A DNA stretch of 52,072 bases from Streptomyces sp. T39. GTDB lineage: Bacteria > Actinomycetota > Actinomycetes > Streptomycetales > Streptomycetaceae. Both the position numbers and the translations under genes were made by a program. The stretch's first letter is position 1; each line of letters opens with the position of its first letter. A model generated the notes under the pieces. It was not told the origin of the DNA. It searched no databases and was given only the letters and a program-made list of their open reading frames with translations. Where the stretch lies: positions 2,588,817 to 2,640,888 of the forward strand of contig NZ_RDBP01000012.1 in assembly GCF_008042045.1 (NCBI RefSeq). Reading direction: 5' to 3'. Positions 7,999 through 17,272 of the stretch are shown piece by piece.

Positions 7999-9291
7999 AT
8001 GATGCGTACGCGTCCGCTGAAGGTGGCGCTGCTGGGCTGTGGTGTGGTCGGCTCAGAGGTGGCGCGACTCATGACGACGCACGCGGACGACCTCGCCGCG
8101 CGTATCGGGGCCCCGGTGGAGCTGGCCGGGGTCGCGGTGCGCCGCCCCCAGAAGGTGCGCGAGGGCATCGCGCCGGAGCTGGTCACCACCGACGCCACCG
8201 CGCTGGTCTCGCGGGACGACATCGACGTCGTCGTCGAGGTCATCGGTGGCATCGAGCCGGCCCGTACGCTCATCACCACCGCCTTCGAGCACGGCGCGTC
8301 CGTGGTCTCCGCCAACAAGGCGCTGCTCGCCGAGGACGGCGCGACCCTCTACGAGGCCGCCGAGAAGCACGGCCGCGACCTGTACTTCGAGGCCGCCGTC
8401 GCCGGCGCCATCCCGCTGATCCGGCCGCTGCGCGAGTCCCTGGCGGGCGACAAGGTCAACCGGGTCCTCGGCATCGTCAACGGCACCACCAACTTCATCC
8501 TCGACAAGATGGAGCGCAGTGGAGCCGGCTACTCGGAGGCGCTCGACGAGGCGACGGCCCTCGGGTACGCGGAAGCCGACCCGACCGCCGACGTGGAGGG
8601 CTTCGACGCCGCCGCGAAGGCCGCGATCCTCGCCGGGATCGCCTTCCACACCCGGGTGCGCCTCGACGACGTGCACCGTGAGGGCATCACCGAGGTCACG
8701 GCCGCCGACATGGCATCCGCGAAACGGATGGGGTGCACCGTCAAGCTGCTCGCCATCTGCGAGCGCGCGGCCGACGGGCGGTCGGTGACCGCCCGCGTGC
8801 ACCCCGCGATGATCCCGCTCAGCCACCCGCTGGCCTCCGTCCGCGAGGCGTACAACGCGGTCTTCGTCGAGGCGGAGGCGGCCGGCCGTCTGATGTTCTA
8901 CGGCCCCGGCGCGGGCGGTTCGCCGACCGCGTCCGCGGTCCTCGGCGACCTGGTCGCCGTGTGCCGCAACAAGCTCGCCGAGGCAACGGGGCCCGGCGAG
9001 TCGGCGTACACCCAGCTGCCCGTGAGTCACATGGGCGACGTGGTGACGCGGTACCACATCAGTCTCGACGTGGCCGACAAGCCGGGCGTGCTCGCCCAGG
9101 TCGCGACGGTCTTCGCCGAGCACGGCGTATCGATCGACACCGTGCGCCAGCAGGGCAAGGACGGCGAGGCGTCCCTCGTCGTCGTCACCCACCGCGCGCC
9201 CGACGCCGCCCTCTCCGGGACCGTCGAGGCGCTGCGCAAGCTCGACACCGTGCGCGGTGTCGCCAGCATCATGCGTGTTGAAGGGGAGTAA
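7999..9291 (+). CDS. hom: Homoserine dehydrogenase
   Basis: This 430-residue enzyme reduces aspartate semialdehyde to homoserine, the branch point to threonine and methionine. The NAD(P)-binding motif is [11 protein letters not shown]. The catalytic region has [11 protein letters not shown] and [18 protein letters not shown]. The last 80 residues form an ACT domain ([19 protein letters not shown]), the usual site for threonine feedback in actinobacterial enzymes. The start is one of two adjacent ATGs, preceded by GAGG. The stop lies seven bases before thrC, so the two are cotranscribed. The gene is also called thrA in some streptomycete annotations. Confidence 0.96.
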   Translation: MMRTRPLKVALLGCGVVGSEVARLMTTHADDLAARIGAPVELAGVAVRRPQKVREGIAPELVTTDATALVSRDDIDVVVEVIGGIEPARTLITTAFEHGASVVSANKALLAEDGATLYEAAEKHGRDLYFEAAVAGAIPLIRPLRESLAGDKVNRVLGIVNGTTNFILDKMERSGAGYSEALDEATALGYAEADPTADVEGFDAAAKAAILAGIAFHTRVRLDDVHREGITEVTAADMASAKRMGCTVKLLAICERAADGRSVTARVHPAMIPLSHPLASVREAYNAVFVEAEAAGRLMFYGPGAGGSPTASAVLGDLVAVCRNKLAEATGPGESAYTQLPVSHMGDVVTRYHISLDVADKPGVLAQVATVFAEHGVSIDTVRQQGKDGEASLVVVTHRAPDAALSGTVEALRKLDTVRGVASIMRVEGE

Positions 9292-9298
9292 GGGACCC

Positions 9299-10369
9299 AT
9301 GACCCAGAACGGCACCCACCAGTGGCGCGGCATCATCGAGGAGTACCGGGACCGCCTTCCGGTCACGGACACGACGCCGGTCGTCACGCTCCGTGAGGGT
9401 GGCACGCCGCTCGTCCCGGCGCAGGTCCTCTCCGAGCGCACGGGCTGCGAGGTGCATCTCAAGGTCGAGGGCGCCAACCCCACCGGGTCCTTCAAGGACC
9501 GCGGTATGACGATGGCCATCACCCGGGCGAAGGAGGAGGGTGCGCAGGCCGTCATCTGTGCCTCCACCGGCAACACCTCCGCCTCCGCGGCCGCGTACGC
9601 GGTGCGCGCGGGCATGGTCTGCGCGGTCCTCGTGCCGCAGGGCAAGATCGCGCTCGGCAAGATGGGCCAGGCGCTCGTCTACGGCTCGCGCATCCTCCAG
9701 GTCGACGGCAATTTCGACGACTGCCTGAACCTTGCGCGCAGCCTGTCGGAGAACTACCCGGTGGCGCTGGTCAATTCGGTCAACCCGTACCGGATCGAGG
9801 GCCAGAAGACGGCCTCCTTCGAGATCGTCGACGCGCTCGGCGACGCGCCCGACATCCATGTGCTGCCCGTCGGCAACGCCGGCAACATTACGGCGTACTG
9901 GAAGGGGTACACGGAGTACGCCGCGGACTCCGTCTCCACCCGCACCCCGCGGATGTGGGGCTTCCAGGCGTCCGGCTCCGCGCCGATCGTGCGCGGCGAG
10001 GTCGTCAAGGACCCGTCGACGATCGCCACCGCCATCCGCATCGGCAACCCGGCGTCCTGGACGCAGGCGCTGGCCGCGCGCGAGGAGTCCGGCGGCTTCA
10101 TCGACGAGGTGACGGACCGTGAGATCCTGCGCGCCTACCGCCTGTTGGCCTCGCAGGAGGGCGTCTTCGTGGAGCCCGCGTCGGCCGCCTCGGTCGCCGG
10201 TCTGCTGAAGGCGGCCGAGCAGGGCAAGGTCGACCCGGGCCAGCGGATCGTCTGCACCGTCACCGGCAACGGGCTCAAGGACCCCGACTGGGCGGTCGCG
10301 GGCGCACCGCAGCCGGTCACGGTCCCGGTCGACGCCTCCGCGGCGGCCGAGCGCCTCGGTCTCGCCTGA
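9299..10369 (+). CDS. thrC: Threonine synthase
   Basis: This 356-residue PLP enzyme converts O-phosphohomoserine to threonine. The PLP lysine is K66 in [11 protein letters not shown]. Further marks are [14 protein letters not shown] and the phosphate-binding loop [13 protein letters not shown]. The short length, without the long N-terminal extension of the E. coli type, fits the actinobacterial class. The start codon ATG at 9299 has GGGGAGTAAGGGA upstream and lies just after the hom stop. Earlier in-frame starts lie inside hom and lack support. Two strong hairpins follow the gene, so thrB probably has its own promoter. Confidence 0.96.
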   Translation: MTQNGTHQWRGIIEEYRDRLPVTDTTPVVTLREGGTPLVPAQVLSERTGCEVHLKVEGANPTGSFKDRGMTMAITRAKEEGAQAVICASTGNTSASAAAYAVRAGMVCAVLVPQGKIALGKMGQALVYGSRILQVDGNFDDCLNLARSLSENYPVALVNSVNPYRIEGQKTASFEIVDALGDAPDIHVLPVGNAGNITAYWKGYTEYAADSVSTRTPRMWGFQASGSAPIVRGEVVKDPSTIATAIRIGNPASWTQALAAREESGGFIDEVTDREILRAYRLLASQEGVFVEPASAASVAGLLKAAEQGKVDPGQRIVCTVTGNGLKDPDWAVAGAPQPVTVPVDASAAAERLGLA

Positions 10370-10389
10370 CGCACGCCGCACGAGCCCTG

Positions 10390-10421
10390 CCGCGCGCCGG
10401 CACAGCCTTGCCGGCGCGCGG
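10390..10421 (+). terminator. Terminator after thrC
   Basis: A perfect 12-bp stem, CCGCGCGCCGGC with GCCGGCGCGCGG, encloses the loop ACAGCCTT. It begins 20 bases after the thrC stop codon. No T-run follows, as is common for Streptomyces terminators. Confidence 0.7.
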
Positions 10422-10437
10422 TACGCGCCGAGCCGGT

Positions 10438-10487
10438 CTTCGCGCCGGGCCGTACCGGCCGTCGTGCCGGTACGGCCCGGCGCGAAG
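10438..10487. terminator. 22-bp perfect inverted repeat hairpin
   Basis: Bases 10438-10459 are an exact inverted copy of 10466-10487, with a 6-base loop CGTCGT. The stem includes GGGCCGTACCGGC. As RNA this is an unusually stable hairpin and may act as a second terminator or a block between thrC and thrB. Confidence 0.7.
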
Positions 10488-10550
10488 GACGGCTCAGGGT
10501 GCGGCGCGAAGGACGGCTCGCAGTGCGGCTCGAAGCGCGGCTCAAGGGCC
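10479..10550. repeat. Three 24-bp direct repeats
   Basis: Units begin at 10479, 10503 and 10527, the first overlapping the right arm of the 22-bp inverted repeat. Units 1 and 2 share GGCGCGAAGGACGGCTC; unit 3 is diverged (GGCTCGAAGCGCGGCTC). Confidence 0.8.
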
Positions 10551-10849
10551 GCCGCGCGCCCTGGCGTTGCGGCCATCGGCACATGCCTCCGGAATGCCCG
10601 GGCGGAAAATCCGGGCAACCGGGACAAGGTTCCGTGCGGGGGCACGGGCGGGCCCGCGACACGCATCGTGCGCCTCCTGTGCGCCCTATGTCGCAGGTGA
10701 ACCTTCCTTCGATAGGCTGTACCCGAACCCGTCCGCCGCATATGCCGTGCGGTTGTCGCCGCTGTCGCCGCCGCGGGCTCGGGTGTTCGTCCCCTCTCGG
10801 AAAAATCTCGTACATCTCGCAGTTCAGAACCAAGGAGAAACGTCGAGCG

Positions 10850-11770
10850 ATGGCCGGTCCAGCGTTCCGCGCCGCCGCTGTCCGGGTGCGCGTCCCCGCC
10901 ACCAGCGCCAATCTCGGTCCGGGCTTCGACGCCCTCGGGCTGTCGCTCGGCCTGTACGACGACGTCGTCGTCCGGGTCGCGGATTCCGGTCTGCACATCG
11001 ACATCGCGGGCGAGGGTGAGGACACCCTGCCGCGCGACGAGAACCACCTGCTCGTGCGCTCCCTGCGCACGGCCTTCGACCTGCTGGGCGGGCAGCCGCG
11101 CGGCCTCGAGGTCGTCTGCGCCAACCGCATCCCGCACGGCCGCGGCCTCGGCTCGTCGTCCGCCGCCATCTGCGCCGGCATCGTCGCCGCGCGCGCGGTC
11201 ACGATAGGCGGCGACGCCCGTCTCGACGACACGGCGCTGCTGGAACTGGCGACCGAGATCGAGGGCCACCCGGACAACGTGGCCGCCTGTCTGCTCGGCG
11301 GTTTCACCCTCGCCTGGACCGAGTCCGGCGCCGCCCGGGCGATCAGGATGGACCCCTCGGATTCCGTCGTTCCGGTGGTTTTCGTGCCGGGCCGGCCGGT
11401 GCTCACCGAGACGGCCCGCGGTCTGCTGCCGCGCACCGTCCCGCATGTCGACGCCGCCGCCAACGCCGGGCGCTCCGCACTCCTCGTCGAGGCTCTGACC
11501 AGGCGTCCCGAGCTGCTGCTCCCGGCCACCGAGGACCGGCTCCACCAGGAGTACCGCGCTCCCGCGATGCCCGAGAGCATCGCGCTGGTCAACCGACTGC
11601 GCGCCGACGGCGTCCCCGCAGTCATCTCCGGTGCGGGCCCCACGGTCCTCGCACTGGCCGAGGACGGCACGGCCGACAAGGTCGCGCTGCTGGCGGGCGA
11701 GGGCTGGGCCGCGAACCGGCTCGCCTTCGACGCGGCGGGGGCGAGCGTTCTGCCGCTGTCCCCGCAGTGA
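10850..11770 (+). CDS. thrB: Homoserine kinase
   Basis: This 306-residue GHMP-family kinase phosphorylates homoserine to O-phosphohomoserine, the substrate of ThrC. The N-terminal motif VRVPATSANLGPGFDALG and the ATP-binding loop IPHGRGLGSSSAAI are textbook. The third motif is VISGAGPTVLAL near residue 260. The start at ATG 10850 has AAGGAGA nine bases upstream and gives the normal family length; upstream in-frame codons run into low-complexity sequence. It is separated from thrC by a 480-bp gap with strong hairpins, so it probably has its own promoter, perhaps using TAGGCT at 10713. Confidence 0.96.
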   Translation: MAGPAFRAAAVRVRVPATSANLGPGFDALGLSLGLYDDVVVRVADSGLHIDIAGEGEDTLPRDENHLLVRSLRTAFDLLGGQPRGLEVVCANRIPHGRGLGSSSAAICAGIVAARAVTIGGDARLDDTALLELATEIEGHPDNVAACLLGGFTLAWTESGAARAIRMDPSDSVVPVVFVPGRPVLTETARGLLPRTVPHVDAAANAGRSALLVEALTRRPELLLPATEDRLHQEYRAPAMPESIALVNRLRADGVPAVISGAGPTVLALAEDGTADKVALLAGEGWAANRLAFDAAGASVLPLSPQ

Positions 11771-12162
11771 TCGACGATTGCCGGTGAGTGAGAGGGGGAA
11801 TGTTTGTTGGAGCCGGTAGTGTTAACCTCAAGTCTGCAACCGTCGCCGAAGCGGCGCGGTGCTGCGCGTCCCGTATCGGGACCACCATTCTTCCGAGAGC
11901 CTCCCACACTGCCTGAGCAGCCTGCCTGAGCAGAGTCGAGCACGCTCCGGAACCGGCACGACACCCCTCGCTCAGCCAGGAGTGGGTCGAGCAGGGGGTC
12001 ATCGGGCCGGGCCTTGCACGTCTTGCATGTATATCTCTCCGCCGTTGATCTGCACCGGCGGGACCACCGCTCCGACACGGTCCGTACCCCGGGACCACCG
12101 TCGGACAGCACAACCGGTCGCCGAGCCAGAAGGCCGACGTCCGCTCCAGGGAAGGACCCTTC
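11771..12162. other. Long leader region upstream of rho
   Basis: No gene is convincing in these 392 bases. TAACCT at 11823-11828 is a possible -10 box, but no well-spaced -35 was found. If transcription starts there, rho has a leader of over 300 bases. Rho is autoregulated through its leader in several bacteria, so this could be an autoregulatory region; that is inference. Confidence 0.45.
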
Positions 12163-14199
12163 GTGAGCGACACCACCGATCTGATGGGCGTTACTGCCGA
12201 CAACAACGTCGACACCACCGCGCCCGCCGAAGGTGCTGCCTCCGGCACCACCACACGGCGCCGCCGCTCCGGCACCGGCCTCGAGGGCATGGTCCTGGCC
12301 GAGCTGCAGCAGGTCGCGTCCGGCCTCGGCATCAGGGGCACTGCGCGGATGCGCAAGAGCCAGCTGATCGAGGTCATCAAGGAGGCGCAGGCCGGGGGTT
12401 CCCCCGCGGCCAAGCCCGCCGACGCCGCCGCGGCCGACGCCCCGGTGAAGCCGAAGCGCCGCGCCACCTCCAAGGCCCGTACGGGTGACGAGGCCGCCCC
12501 TGCCGCGGAGAAGCCCGCCAAGGCCGACAAGGCGGCCGAGAAGGCCGTCGCCCAGCAGCAGATCGACATCCCCGGCCAGCCGGCGAGCGACGACCAGCCG
12601 GCCGGCGAGCGCCGCCGCCGTCGCGCCACCGCGCAGGCGGGCTCCCCGGAGACCCGTACCGAGTCGCGTACGGACACCGCCGTCGACGTGAAGACCGAGA
12701 CCAAGGCGGAGGCGACGACCGACGCCAAGGCCGAGTCCGCCGTCGCCGGCCAGGACGGCGAGGGCCGCCGCGACCGCCAGGACCGCGGACAGCGCGGCGA
12801 GCGCGGCGAGCGCGGGGAGCGCGGCGAACGCCGCGACCGTCAGCGCGGCCGCGGCAAGGGCGACGACCAGCCCCAGGGCGGTCAGCGCCAGCAGCGCCAG
12901 GGCGGCCCGCAGGGCCAGCAGGGCGGCGGCGGTCCGCAGGACGACTTCGACGACGACGGCAGCGGCCGCCGCGGACGGCGCGGACGCTACCGCGACCGCC
13001 GTGGGCGCCGTGGGCGCGAGGACTTCGCGGGCGGCGGCGAGCCGCAGGTCTCCGACGACGACGTGCTGATCCCCGTCGCGGGCATCCTCGACATCCTCGA
13101 CAACTACGCGTTCATCCGGACCTCGGGCTACCTGCCCGGCCCGAACGACGTCTACGTCTCCCTCGCCCAGGTCCGCAAGAACGGCCTGCGCAAGGGCGAC
13201 CACGTCACCGGCGCCGTGCGCCAGCCCAAGGACGGCGAGCGCCGCGAGAAGTTCAACGCGCTGGTGCGCCTGGACTCCGTCAACGCCGCCGCGCCCGAAT
13301 CCGGCCGCGGCCGCCCGGAGTTCAACAAGCTGACCCCGCTGTACCCGCAGGACCGGCTCCGTCTGGAGACCGACCCCGGTGTGCTGACGACGCGGATCAT
13401 CGACCTCGTGTCGCCGATCGGCAAGGGCCAGCGCGGTCTGATCGTGGCCCCGCCGAAGACCGGCAAGACCATGATCATGCAGGCGATCGCCAACGCCATC
13501 ACGCACAACAACCCCGAGTGCCACCTGATGGTCGTCCTCGTCGACGAGCGTCCCGAAGAGGTGACCGACATGCAGCGGTCGGTCAAGGGCGAGGTCATCT
13601 CCTCGACCTTCGACCGACCCGCCGAGGACCACACCACCGTCGCCGAGCTGGCCATCGAGCGCGCCAAGCGCCTCGTCGAGCTGGGTCACGACGTGGTCGT
13701 CCTGCTGGACTCGATCACCCGCCTCGGCCGCGCCTACAACCTGGCGGCGCCGGCCTCCGGCCGCATCCTGTCCGGCGGTGTCGACTCGACCGCGCTCTAC
13801 CCGCCGAAGCGCTTCTTCGGCGCCGCGCGCAACATCGAGGACGGCGGCTCGCTGACCATCCTGGCCACCGCGCTGGTCGACACCGGCTCGCGCATGGACG
13901 AGGTGATCTTCGAGGAGTTCAAGGGCACCGGCAACATGGAGCTCAAGCTCGACCGCAAGCTCGCCGACAAGCGCATCTTCCCCGCGGTGGACGTCGACGC
14001 GTCCGGCACCCGCAAGGAGGAGATCCTGCTCGGCAGCGACGAGCTGGCGGTCACCTGGAAGCTGCGCCGTGTGCTGCACGCCCTCGACCAGCAGCAGGCC
14101 ATCGAGCTGCTCCTGGACAAGATGAAGCAGACGAAGTCGAACGGCGAGTTCCTTCTGCAGATCCAGAAGACGACTCCGTCGGCCGGCAACAACGACTGA
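12163..14199 (+). CDS. rho: Transcription termination factor Rho
   Basis: This 678-residue protein is the RNA-dependent ATPase helicase that ends transcription and silences untranslated RNA. The Rho N-terminal helical domain (about 40-75) contains [16 protein letters not shown] and [13 protein letters not shown]. It is followed by a long low-complexity insert (about 80-290) rich in Ala/Lys, then Arg/Gly, with repeated GER triplets, as in other high-GC Actinobacteria. The RNA-binding cold-shock-like domain begins near [18 protein letters not shown]. The Walker A motif is APPKTGKT (429-436) and the Walker B region is [16 protein letters not shown]. The GTG start has AGGGAAGGA upstream. It is about 260 residues longer than E. 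coli Rho because of the insert. Confidence 0.98.
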   Translation: MSDTTDLMGVTADNNVDTTAPAEGAASGTTTRRRRSGTGLEGMVLAELQQVASGLGIRGTARMRKSQLIEVIKEAQAGGSPAAKPADAAAADAPVKPKRRATSKARTGDEAAPAAEKPAKADKAAEKAVAQQQIDIPGQPASDDQPAGERRRRRATAQAGSPETRTESRTDTAVDVKTETKAEATTDAKAESAVAGQDGEGRRDRQDRGQRGERGERGERGERRDRQRGRGKGDDQPQGGQRQQRQGGPQGQQGGGGPQDDFDDDGSGRRGRRGRYRDRRGRRGREDFAGGGEPQVSDDDVLIPVAGILDILDNYAFIRTSGYLPGPNDVYVSLAQVRKNGLRKGDHVTGAVRQPKDGERREKFNALVRLDSVNAAAPESGRGRPEFNKLTPLYPQDRLRLETDPGVLTTRIIDLVSPIGKGQRGLIVAPPKTGKTMIMQAIANAITHNNPECHLMVVLVDERPEEVTDMQRSVKGEVISSTFDRPAEDHTTVAELAIERAKRLVELGHDVVVLLDSITRLGRAYNLAAPASGRILSGGVDSTALYPPKRFFGAARNIEDGGSLTILATALVDTGSRMDEVIFEEFKGTGNMELKLDRKLADKRIFPAVDVDASGTRKEEILLGSDELAVTWKLRRVLHALDQQQAIELLLDKMKQTKSNGEFLLQIQKTTPSAGNND

Positions 14200-14216
14200 G
14201 AGAGCTTCACCACAGC

Positions 14217-14242
14217 CCGGGGGCTCGTCCGCGAGCCCCCGG
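14217..14242 (+). terminator. Terminator after rho
   Basis: An 11-bp perfect stem (core CGGGGGCTCG/CGAGCCCCCG) with loop TCCG starts 18 bases after the rho stop. Confidence 0.75.
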
Positions 14243-14297
14243 CGTCCTCCGCCCGACCGGTGAACCACCTGGTGGGGACGGGGAAACGGCTCGCTCC

Positions 14298-14327
14298 CGT
14301 GCCCACCACGCCCGCGTGGTGGGCACG
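14298..14327. terminator. 13-bp hairpin upstream of the LCP gene
   Basis: CGTGCCCACCACG and CGTGGTGGGCACG form a perfect stem around CCCG. It lies between the rho terminator and the candidate SigE-type promoter, so it may be a second terminator insulating that promoter. Confidence 0.6.
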
Positions 14328-14358
14328 CGTCGTTCTCAGAGGGCTCTCAGGCGCCCGT

Positions 14359-14385
14359 GCAACCCTGATGGATGCTTCACCGTCC
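14359..14385 (+). promoter_or_regulatory. Candidate SigE-type promoter of the LCP gene
   Basis: GCAAC (14359-14363) and CGTCC (14381-14385) are separated by 17 bases. This matches the cell-envelope-stress sigma-E pattern GCAAC-N16/17-CGTCT of Streptomyces, with one mismatch in the -10. The downstream gene encodes a cell-wall ligase, a typical target. Confidence 0.55.
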
Positions 14386-14475
14386 CCCGGAAAGACGGAC
14401 ATGTGCCGGTCCACCGCGACCGGCCGCCGCGCCGGCGCCCGGCGCGGACGGGGCCCCGACAGAGCCGAGGAGAGC

Positions 14476-15588
14476 ATGACCGAGCAGAGCAGCAGCAGAG
14501 GCGGCGGCCGAATACGCGGCGGCGGCACACGGCGGAAGCCGCCGTCGACCGCCCGCCGGGGATGGAGCGTCGCGGCCTGGTCGGCCGCGGCCCTGCTGCT
14601 CGTCGGCGGTGCCGGCCTCGGCTACGTCTCCTTCAAGGTCAACGGCAACCTCGACGGCGTCGACATCAACCAGGCACTCGGCACCGAGCGCCCCAAGAAC
14701 CTCGACGACGGCTCGATGGACATCCTCGTCCTCGGCTCCGACTCGCGCTCCGGCGCCAACTCCGCGTACGGGCGGGACGAGGGCGGTGCCCGTTCCGACA
14801 CCGCGATGGTCGTCCACGTCCACCAGGGCCACAAGAAGGCGTCGGTGGTGTCCATCCCGCGCGACACCCTCGTCGAACGTCCCGACTGCACACGTGCCGA
14901 CGGCTCCGACGCCCCCGGCGCGCAGCGGGCGATGTTCAACACCGCGTACGAGTCCGGGGGCCCGGCCTGCGCGGTGAAGACCGTCGAGGCCATGTCGGGC
15001 ATCCGCATGGACCACTACCTGGAGATCGACTTCGACGGCTTCAAGACGCTGATCGACGAACTCGGCGGCGTCGAGGTCACCACCACCGAGCGCATCGACG
15101 ACTCCAAGAGCCACCTCGACCTCGAACCGGGCACCCACACCCTCGACGGCGAGCAGGCCCTCGGACTGGTGCGCACCCGGGGGAGCGTCGGCGACGGCAG
15201 CGACCTCGGCCGCATCCAGCTCCAGCAGGCGTTCATCAAGGCCCTCGTCGACCAGGTCGGGGACGTCGGTGTGTTCGGCAACCCGAAGAAGCTCCTGGAC
15301 CTCGCCGACACCGCGACCAAGGCGATCACCCCCGACTCCGAGCTCGACTCCGTCGGTGAACTGACCGGCTTCGCCCGGGGCCTCGGCTCGCTCGGCTCCG
15401 AAGACGTCCACATGGTCACCATGCCCGTGCGCTACGACCCACGGGACCCCAACCGGGTCGTCCCCGTCGAGGCGGGCGCCGCGCAGGTGTGGCGGGCCCT
15501 CAAGCAGGACCGTGCGATCCCGGCCGCGGCCCTGGAGGACTCCGCCGGCGACAAGGGCGAGGCGGCGGACGTCGTGGGCGGACGGTAG
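14476..15588 (+). CDS. LytR-CpsA-Psr family cell-wall ligase
   Basis: This 370-residue membrane-anchored protein belongs to the LCP family, which transfers glycopolymers such as teichoic acids from a lipid carrier to peptidoglycan outside the cell. A short cytoplasmic N-terminus rich in Arg/Gly is followed by one membrane helix (about 37-56, WSAAALLLVGGAGLGYVSF). The catalytic domain has the phosphate-binding motif DILVLGSDSRSG, then SDTAMVVHVH, VVSIPRDTLVERP, DELGGVEVTTTE and GLVRTRGSVGDGSDLGRIQLQ. These carry the Asp and Arg residues of the family. The ATG start has GAGGAGAG upstream; an earlier in-frame ATG at 14260 would add a non-conserved leader. It sits downstream of a candidate envelope-stress promoter. 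Confidence 0.92.
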   Translation: MTEQSSSRGGGRIRGGGTRRKPPSTARRGWSVAAWSAAALLLVGGAGLGYVSFKVNGNLDGVDINQALGTERPKNLDDGSMDILVLGSDSRSGANSAYGRDEGGARSDTAMVVHVHQGHKKASVVSIPRDTLVERPDCTRADGSDAPGAQRAMFNTAYESGGPACAVKTVEAMSGIRMDHYLEIDFDGFKTLIDELGGVEVTTTERIDDSKSHLDLEPGTHTLDGEQALGLVRTRGSVGDGSDLGRIQLQQAFIKALVDQVGDVGVFGNPKKLLDLADTATKAITPDSELDSVGELTGFARGLGSLGSEDVHMVTMPVRYDPRDPNRVVPVEAGAAQVWRALKQDRAIPAAALEDSAGDKGEAADVVGGR

Positions 15589-15666
15589 CCGACCGGGCGC
15601 GACGGGTGACCGATCGCGCGCCCGGCGCGGGGCCGTAACGCATCTCCCTACCCTCCGGACGCCCGG

Positions 15667-15692
15667 GGAATACCTCGGGGGCGCCCCCGGTT
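15667..15692 (+). promoter_or_regulatory. SigR-type promoter of rpmE
   Basis: GGAAT (15667-15671), 18 bases, then GTT (15690-15692) is an exact match to the disulfide-stress sigma-R consensus GGAAT-N18-GTT. It lies about 100 bases before rpmE. The zinc-type L31 gene is a known sigma-R target in S. coelicolor. Confidence 0.75.
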
Positions 15693-15795
15693 TTGGGAGA
15701 TACGGCCGGTCCTGGCAGACTGGTACGTCGGCCCCGGTTCACGCACCCGCATCCCGCGCGTGCGACCCGGCGCCCTCCGGAACCTAGGAGACACC

Positions 15796-16017
15796 TTGAA
15801 GCGCGACATCCACCCCGAGTACGTCGAGACCCAGGTCAGCTGCACCTGCGGCGCGTCGTTCACCACCCGCAGCACGATCGACGGCGGCACCATCCGTGCC
15901 GAGGTCTGCTCCGAGTGCCACCCGTTCTACACGGGCAAGCAGAAGATCCTCGACACCGGTGGCCGTGTGGCCCGCTTCGAGGCCCGCTTCGGCAAGGCTG
16001 CCGGCTCCAAGAAGTAG
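15796..16017 (+). CDS. rpmE: 50S ribosomal protein L31 (zinc type)
   Basis: This 73-residue ribosomal protein bridges the large and small subunits. It carries the four-cysteine zinc site (C16, C18, C38, C41) in CTCG and CSECHPFY, so it is the zinc-containing paralogue rather than the cysteine-free form used under zinc limitation. The TTG start is preceded by AGGAG and gives the family N-terminus KRDIHPEY; an in-frame ATG at 15760 would add 12 unrelated residues. Its own sigma-R promoter and a strong downstream hairpin make it a likely single-gene transcript that responds to thiol stress. Confidence 0.96.
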   Translation: MKRDIHPEYVETQVSCTCGASFTTRSTIDGGTIRAEVCSECHPFYTGKQKILDTGGRVARFEARFGKAAGSKK

Positions 16018-16026
16018 CGAGCCGCT

Positions 16027-16070
16027 GCGCCGGTCCTCGGCCGCCCCGTCCGGGGGGCCGGGACCGGCGC
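16027..16070 (+). terminator. Terminator after rpmE
   Basis: GCGCCGGTCC (16027-16036) pairs with GGACCGGCGC (16061-16070). An inner CGGCC/GGCCG stem extends it, and TTTGT follows. Confidence 0.75.
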
Positions 16071-16131
16071 TTTGTCCGTTCTGAGCAGCAGCCCCCCTTT
16101 GCGTCAGCGTCATGGAACCAGGAGCCCCCGC

Positions 16132-17211
16132 ATGTTCGAGGCGGTCGAGGAACTGATCGGCGAGCACGCCGATCTCGAGAAGAAGCTCGCCGACCCTTCG
16201 GTCCACGCCGACCAGGCGAACGCGCGCAAGCTGAACAAGCGCTACGCCGAGCTGACGCCCATCGTCGGCACGTACCGCTCCTGGAAGCAGACCGGTGAGG
16301 ACATCGACACCGCGCGTGAACTGGGGGCGGACGACCCGGACTTCGCCGCCGAGGTGAAGGTGCTGGAGAAGCAGCGCGACGAGATCACCGAGAAGCTGCG
16401 GCTGCTGCTGGTCCCGCGCGACCCCAGCGACGACAAGGACGTCATCCTCGAGGTCAAGGCCGGCGCCGGCGGCGACGAGTCCGCGCTGTTCGCGGGCGAC
16501 CTGCTGCGCATGTACCTCCGCTACGCGGAGCGCGTGGGCTGGAAGACCGAGATCATCGACGCCACCGAGTCCGAGCTGGGCGGCTACAAGGACGTCCAGG
16601 TCGCGGTGAAGACCAAGGGCGGCCAGGGTGCCACCGAGCCCGGCCAGGGCGTCTGGGCGCGACTGAAGTACGAGGGCGGGGTGCACCGCGTGCAGCGGGT
16701 GCCCGCGACCGAGTCCCAGGGCCGCATCCACACCTCCGCCGCCGGTGTGCTGGTCACGCCCGAGGCCGAGGAGATCGACGTCGAGATCCACGCCAACGAC
16801 CTGCGCATCGACGTCTACCGCTCCTCCGGGCCCGGCGGCCAGTCCGTCAACACCACCGACTCCGCGGTGCGCATCACCCACCTGCCCACCGGCATCGTCG
16901 CCTCCTGCCAGAACGAGAAGAGCCAGCTCCAGAACAAGGAGCAGGCGATGCGCATCCTGCGCTCCCGGCTGCTCGCCGCCGCGCAGGAGGAGGCCGAGAA
17001 GGAGGCCGCGGACGCGCGCCGCAGCCAGGTCCGCACGGTGGACCGGTCCGAGAAGATCCGGACGTACAACTTCCCGGAAAACCGGATCTCGGACCACCGG
17101 GTGGGCTTCAAGGCGTACAACTTGGACCAGGTCCTCGACGGCGACCTCGACGCGGTGATCCAGGCCTGCGTCGACGCCGACTCGGCCGCCAAGCTCGCCG
17201 CCGCGCAGTAG
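16132..17211 (+). CDS. prfA: Peptide chain release factor 1
   Basis: This 359-residue factor reads UAA and UAG stop codons and triggers peptidyl-tRNA hydrolysis. The catalytic GGQ motif is at 235-237 in [20 protein letters not shown]. The codon-recognition region has [20 protein letters not shown]. The ATG start has AGGAG eight bases upstream and gives the family start MFEAVEELI. The next gene, prmC, encodes the methylase that modifies the GGQ glutamine, so enzyme and substrate are encoded side by side. Confidence 0.97.
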   Translation: MFEAVEELIGEHADLEKKLADPSVHADQANARKLNKRYAELTPIVGTYRSWKQTGEDIDTARELGADDPDFAAEVKVLEKQRDEITEKLRLLLVPRDPSDDKDVILEVKAGAGGDESALFAGDLLRMYLRYAERVGWKTEIIDATESELGGYKDVQVAVKTKGGQGATEPGQGVWARLKYEGGVHRVQRVPATESQGRIHTSAAGVLVTPEAEEIDVEIHANDLRIDVYRSSGPGGQSVNTTDSAVRITHLPTGIVASCQNEKSQLQNKEQAMRILRSRLLAAAQEEAEKEAADARRSQVRTVDRSEKIRTYNFPENRISDHRVGFKAYNLDQVLDGDLDAVIQACVDADSAAKLAAAQ

Positions 17212-17272
17212 AGCGCCGGCGGCCCCGACCGCACCACCCGCACCCGCACCGCATCTGCACCGGAGGACCAGC

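Larger units (their letters stand above)
10370..10849. other. Gene-free gap between thrC and thrB
   Basis: This 480-bp gap breaks the threonine operon. It has two strong hairpins (10390-10421 and 10438-10487), three 24-bp direct repeats (10479-10550) and a 7-bp stem at 10595-10617 (TGCCCGG/CCGGGCA). TAGGCT at 10713-10718 is a possible thrB -10 box. Open frames across the gap look like low-complexity shadows. Confidence 0.6.

Noticed and set aside
11803..11828. Standard promoter for rho with TTGTTG as -35 and TAACCT as -10
   Set aside because: The spacing is only 13 bases, too short for a normal promoter, so only the -10 candidate is mentioned.
10135..14268. 1377-residue minus-strand open frame opposite rho and thrB
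   Set aside because: It is an antisense shadow of two or more well-supported genes and has no recognisable domain.
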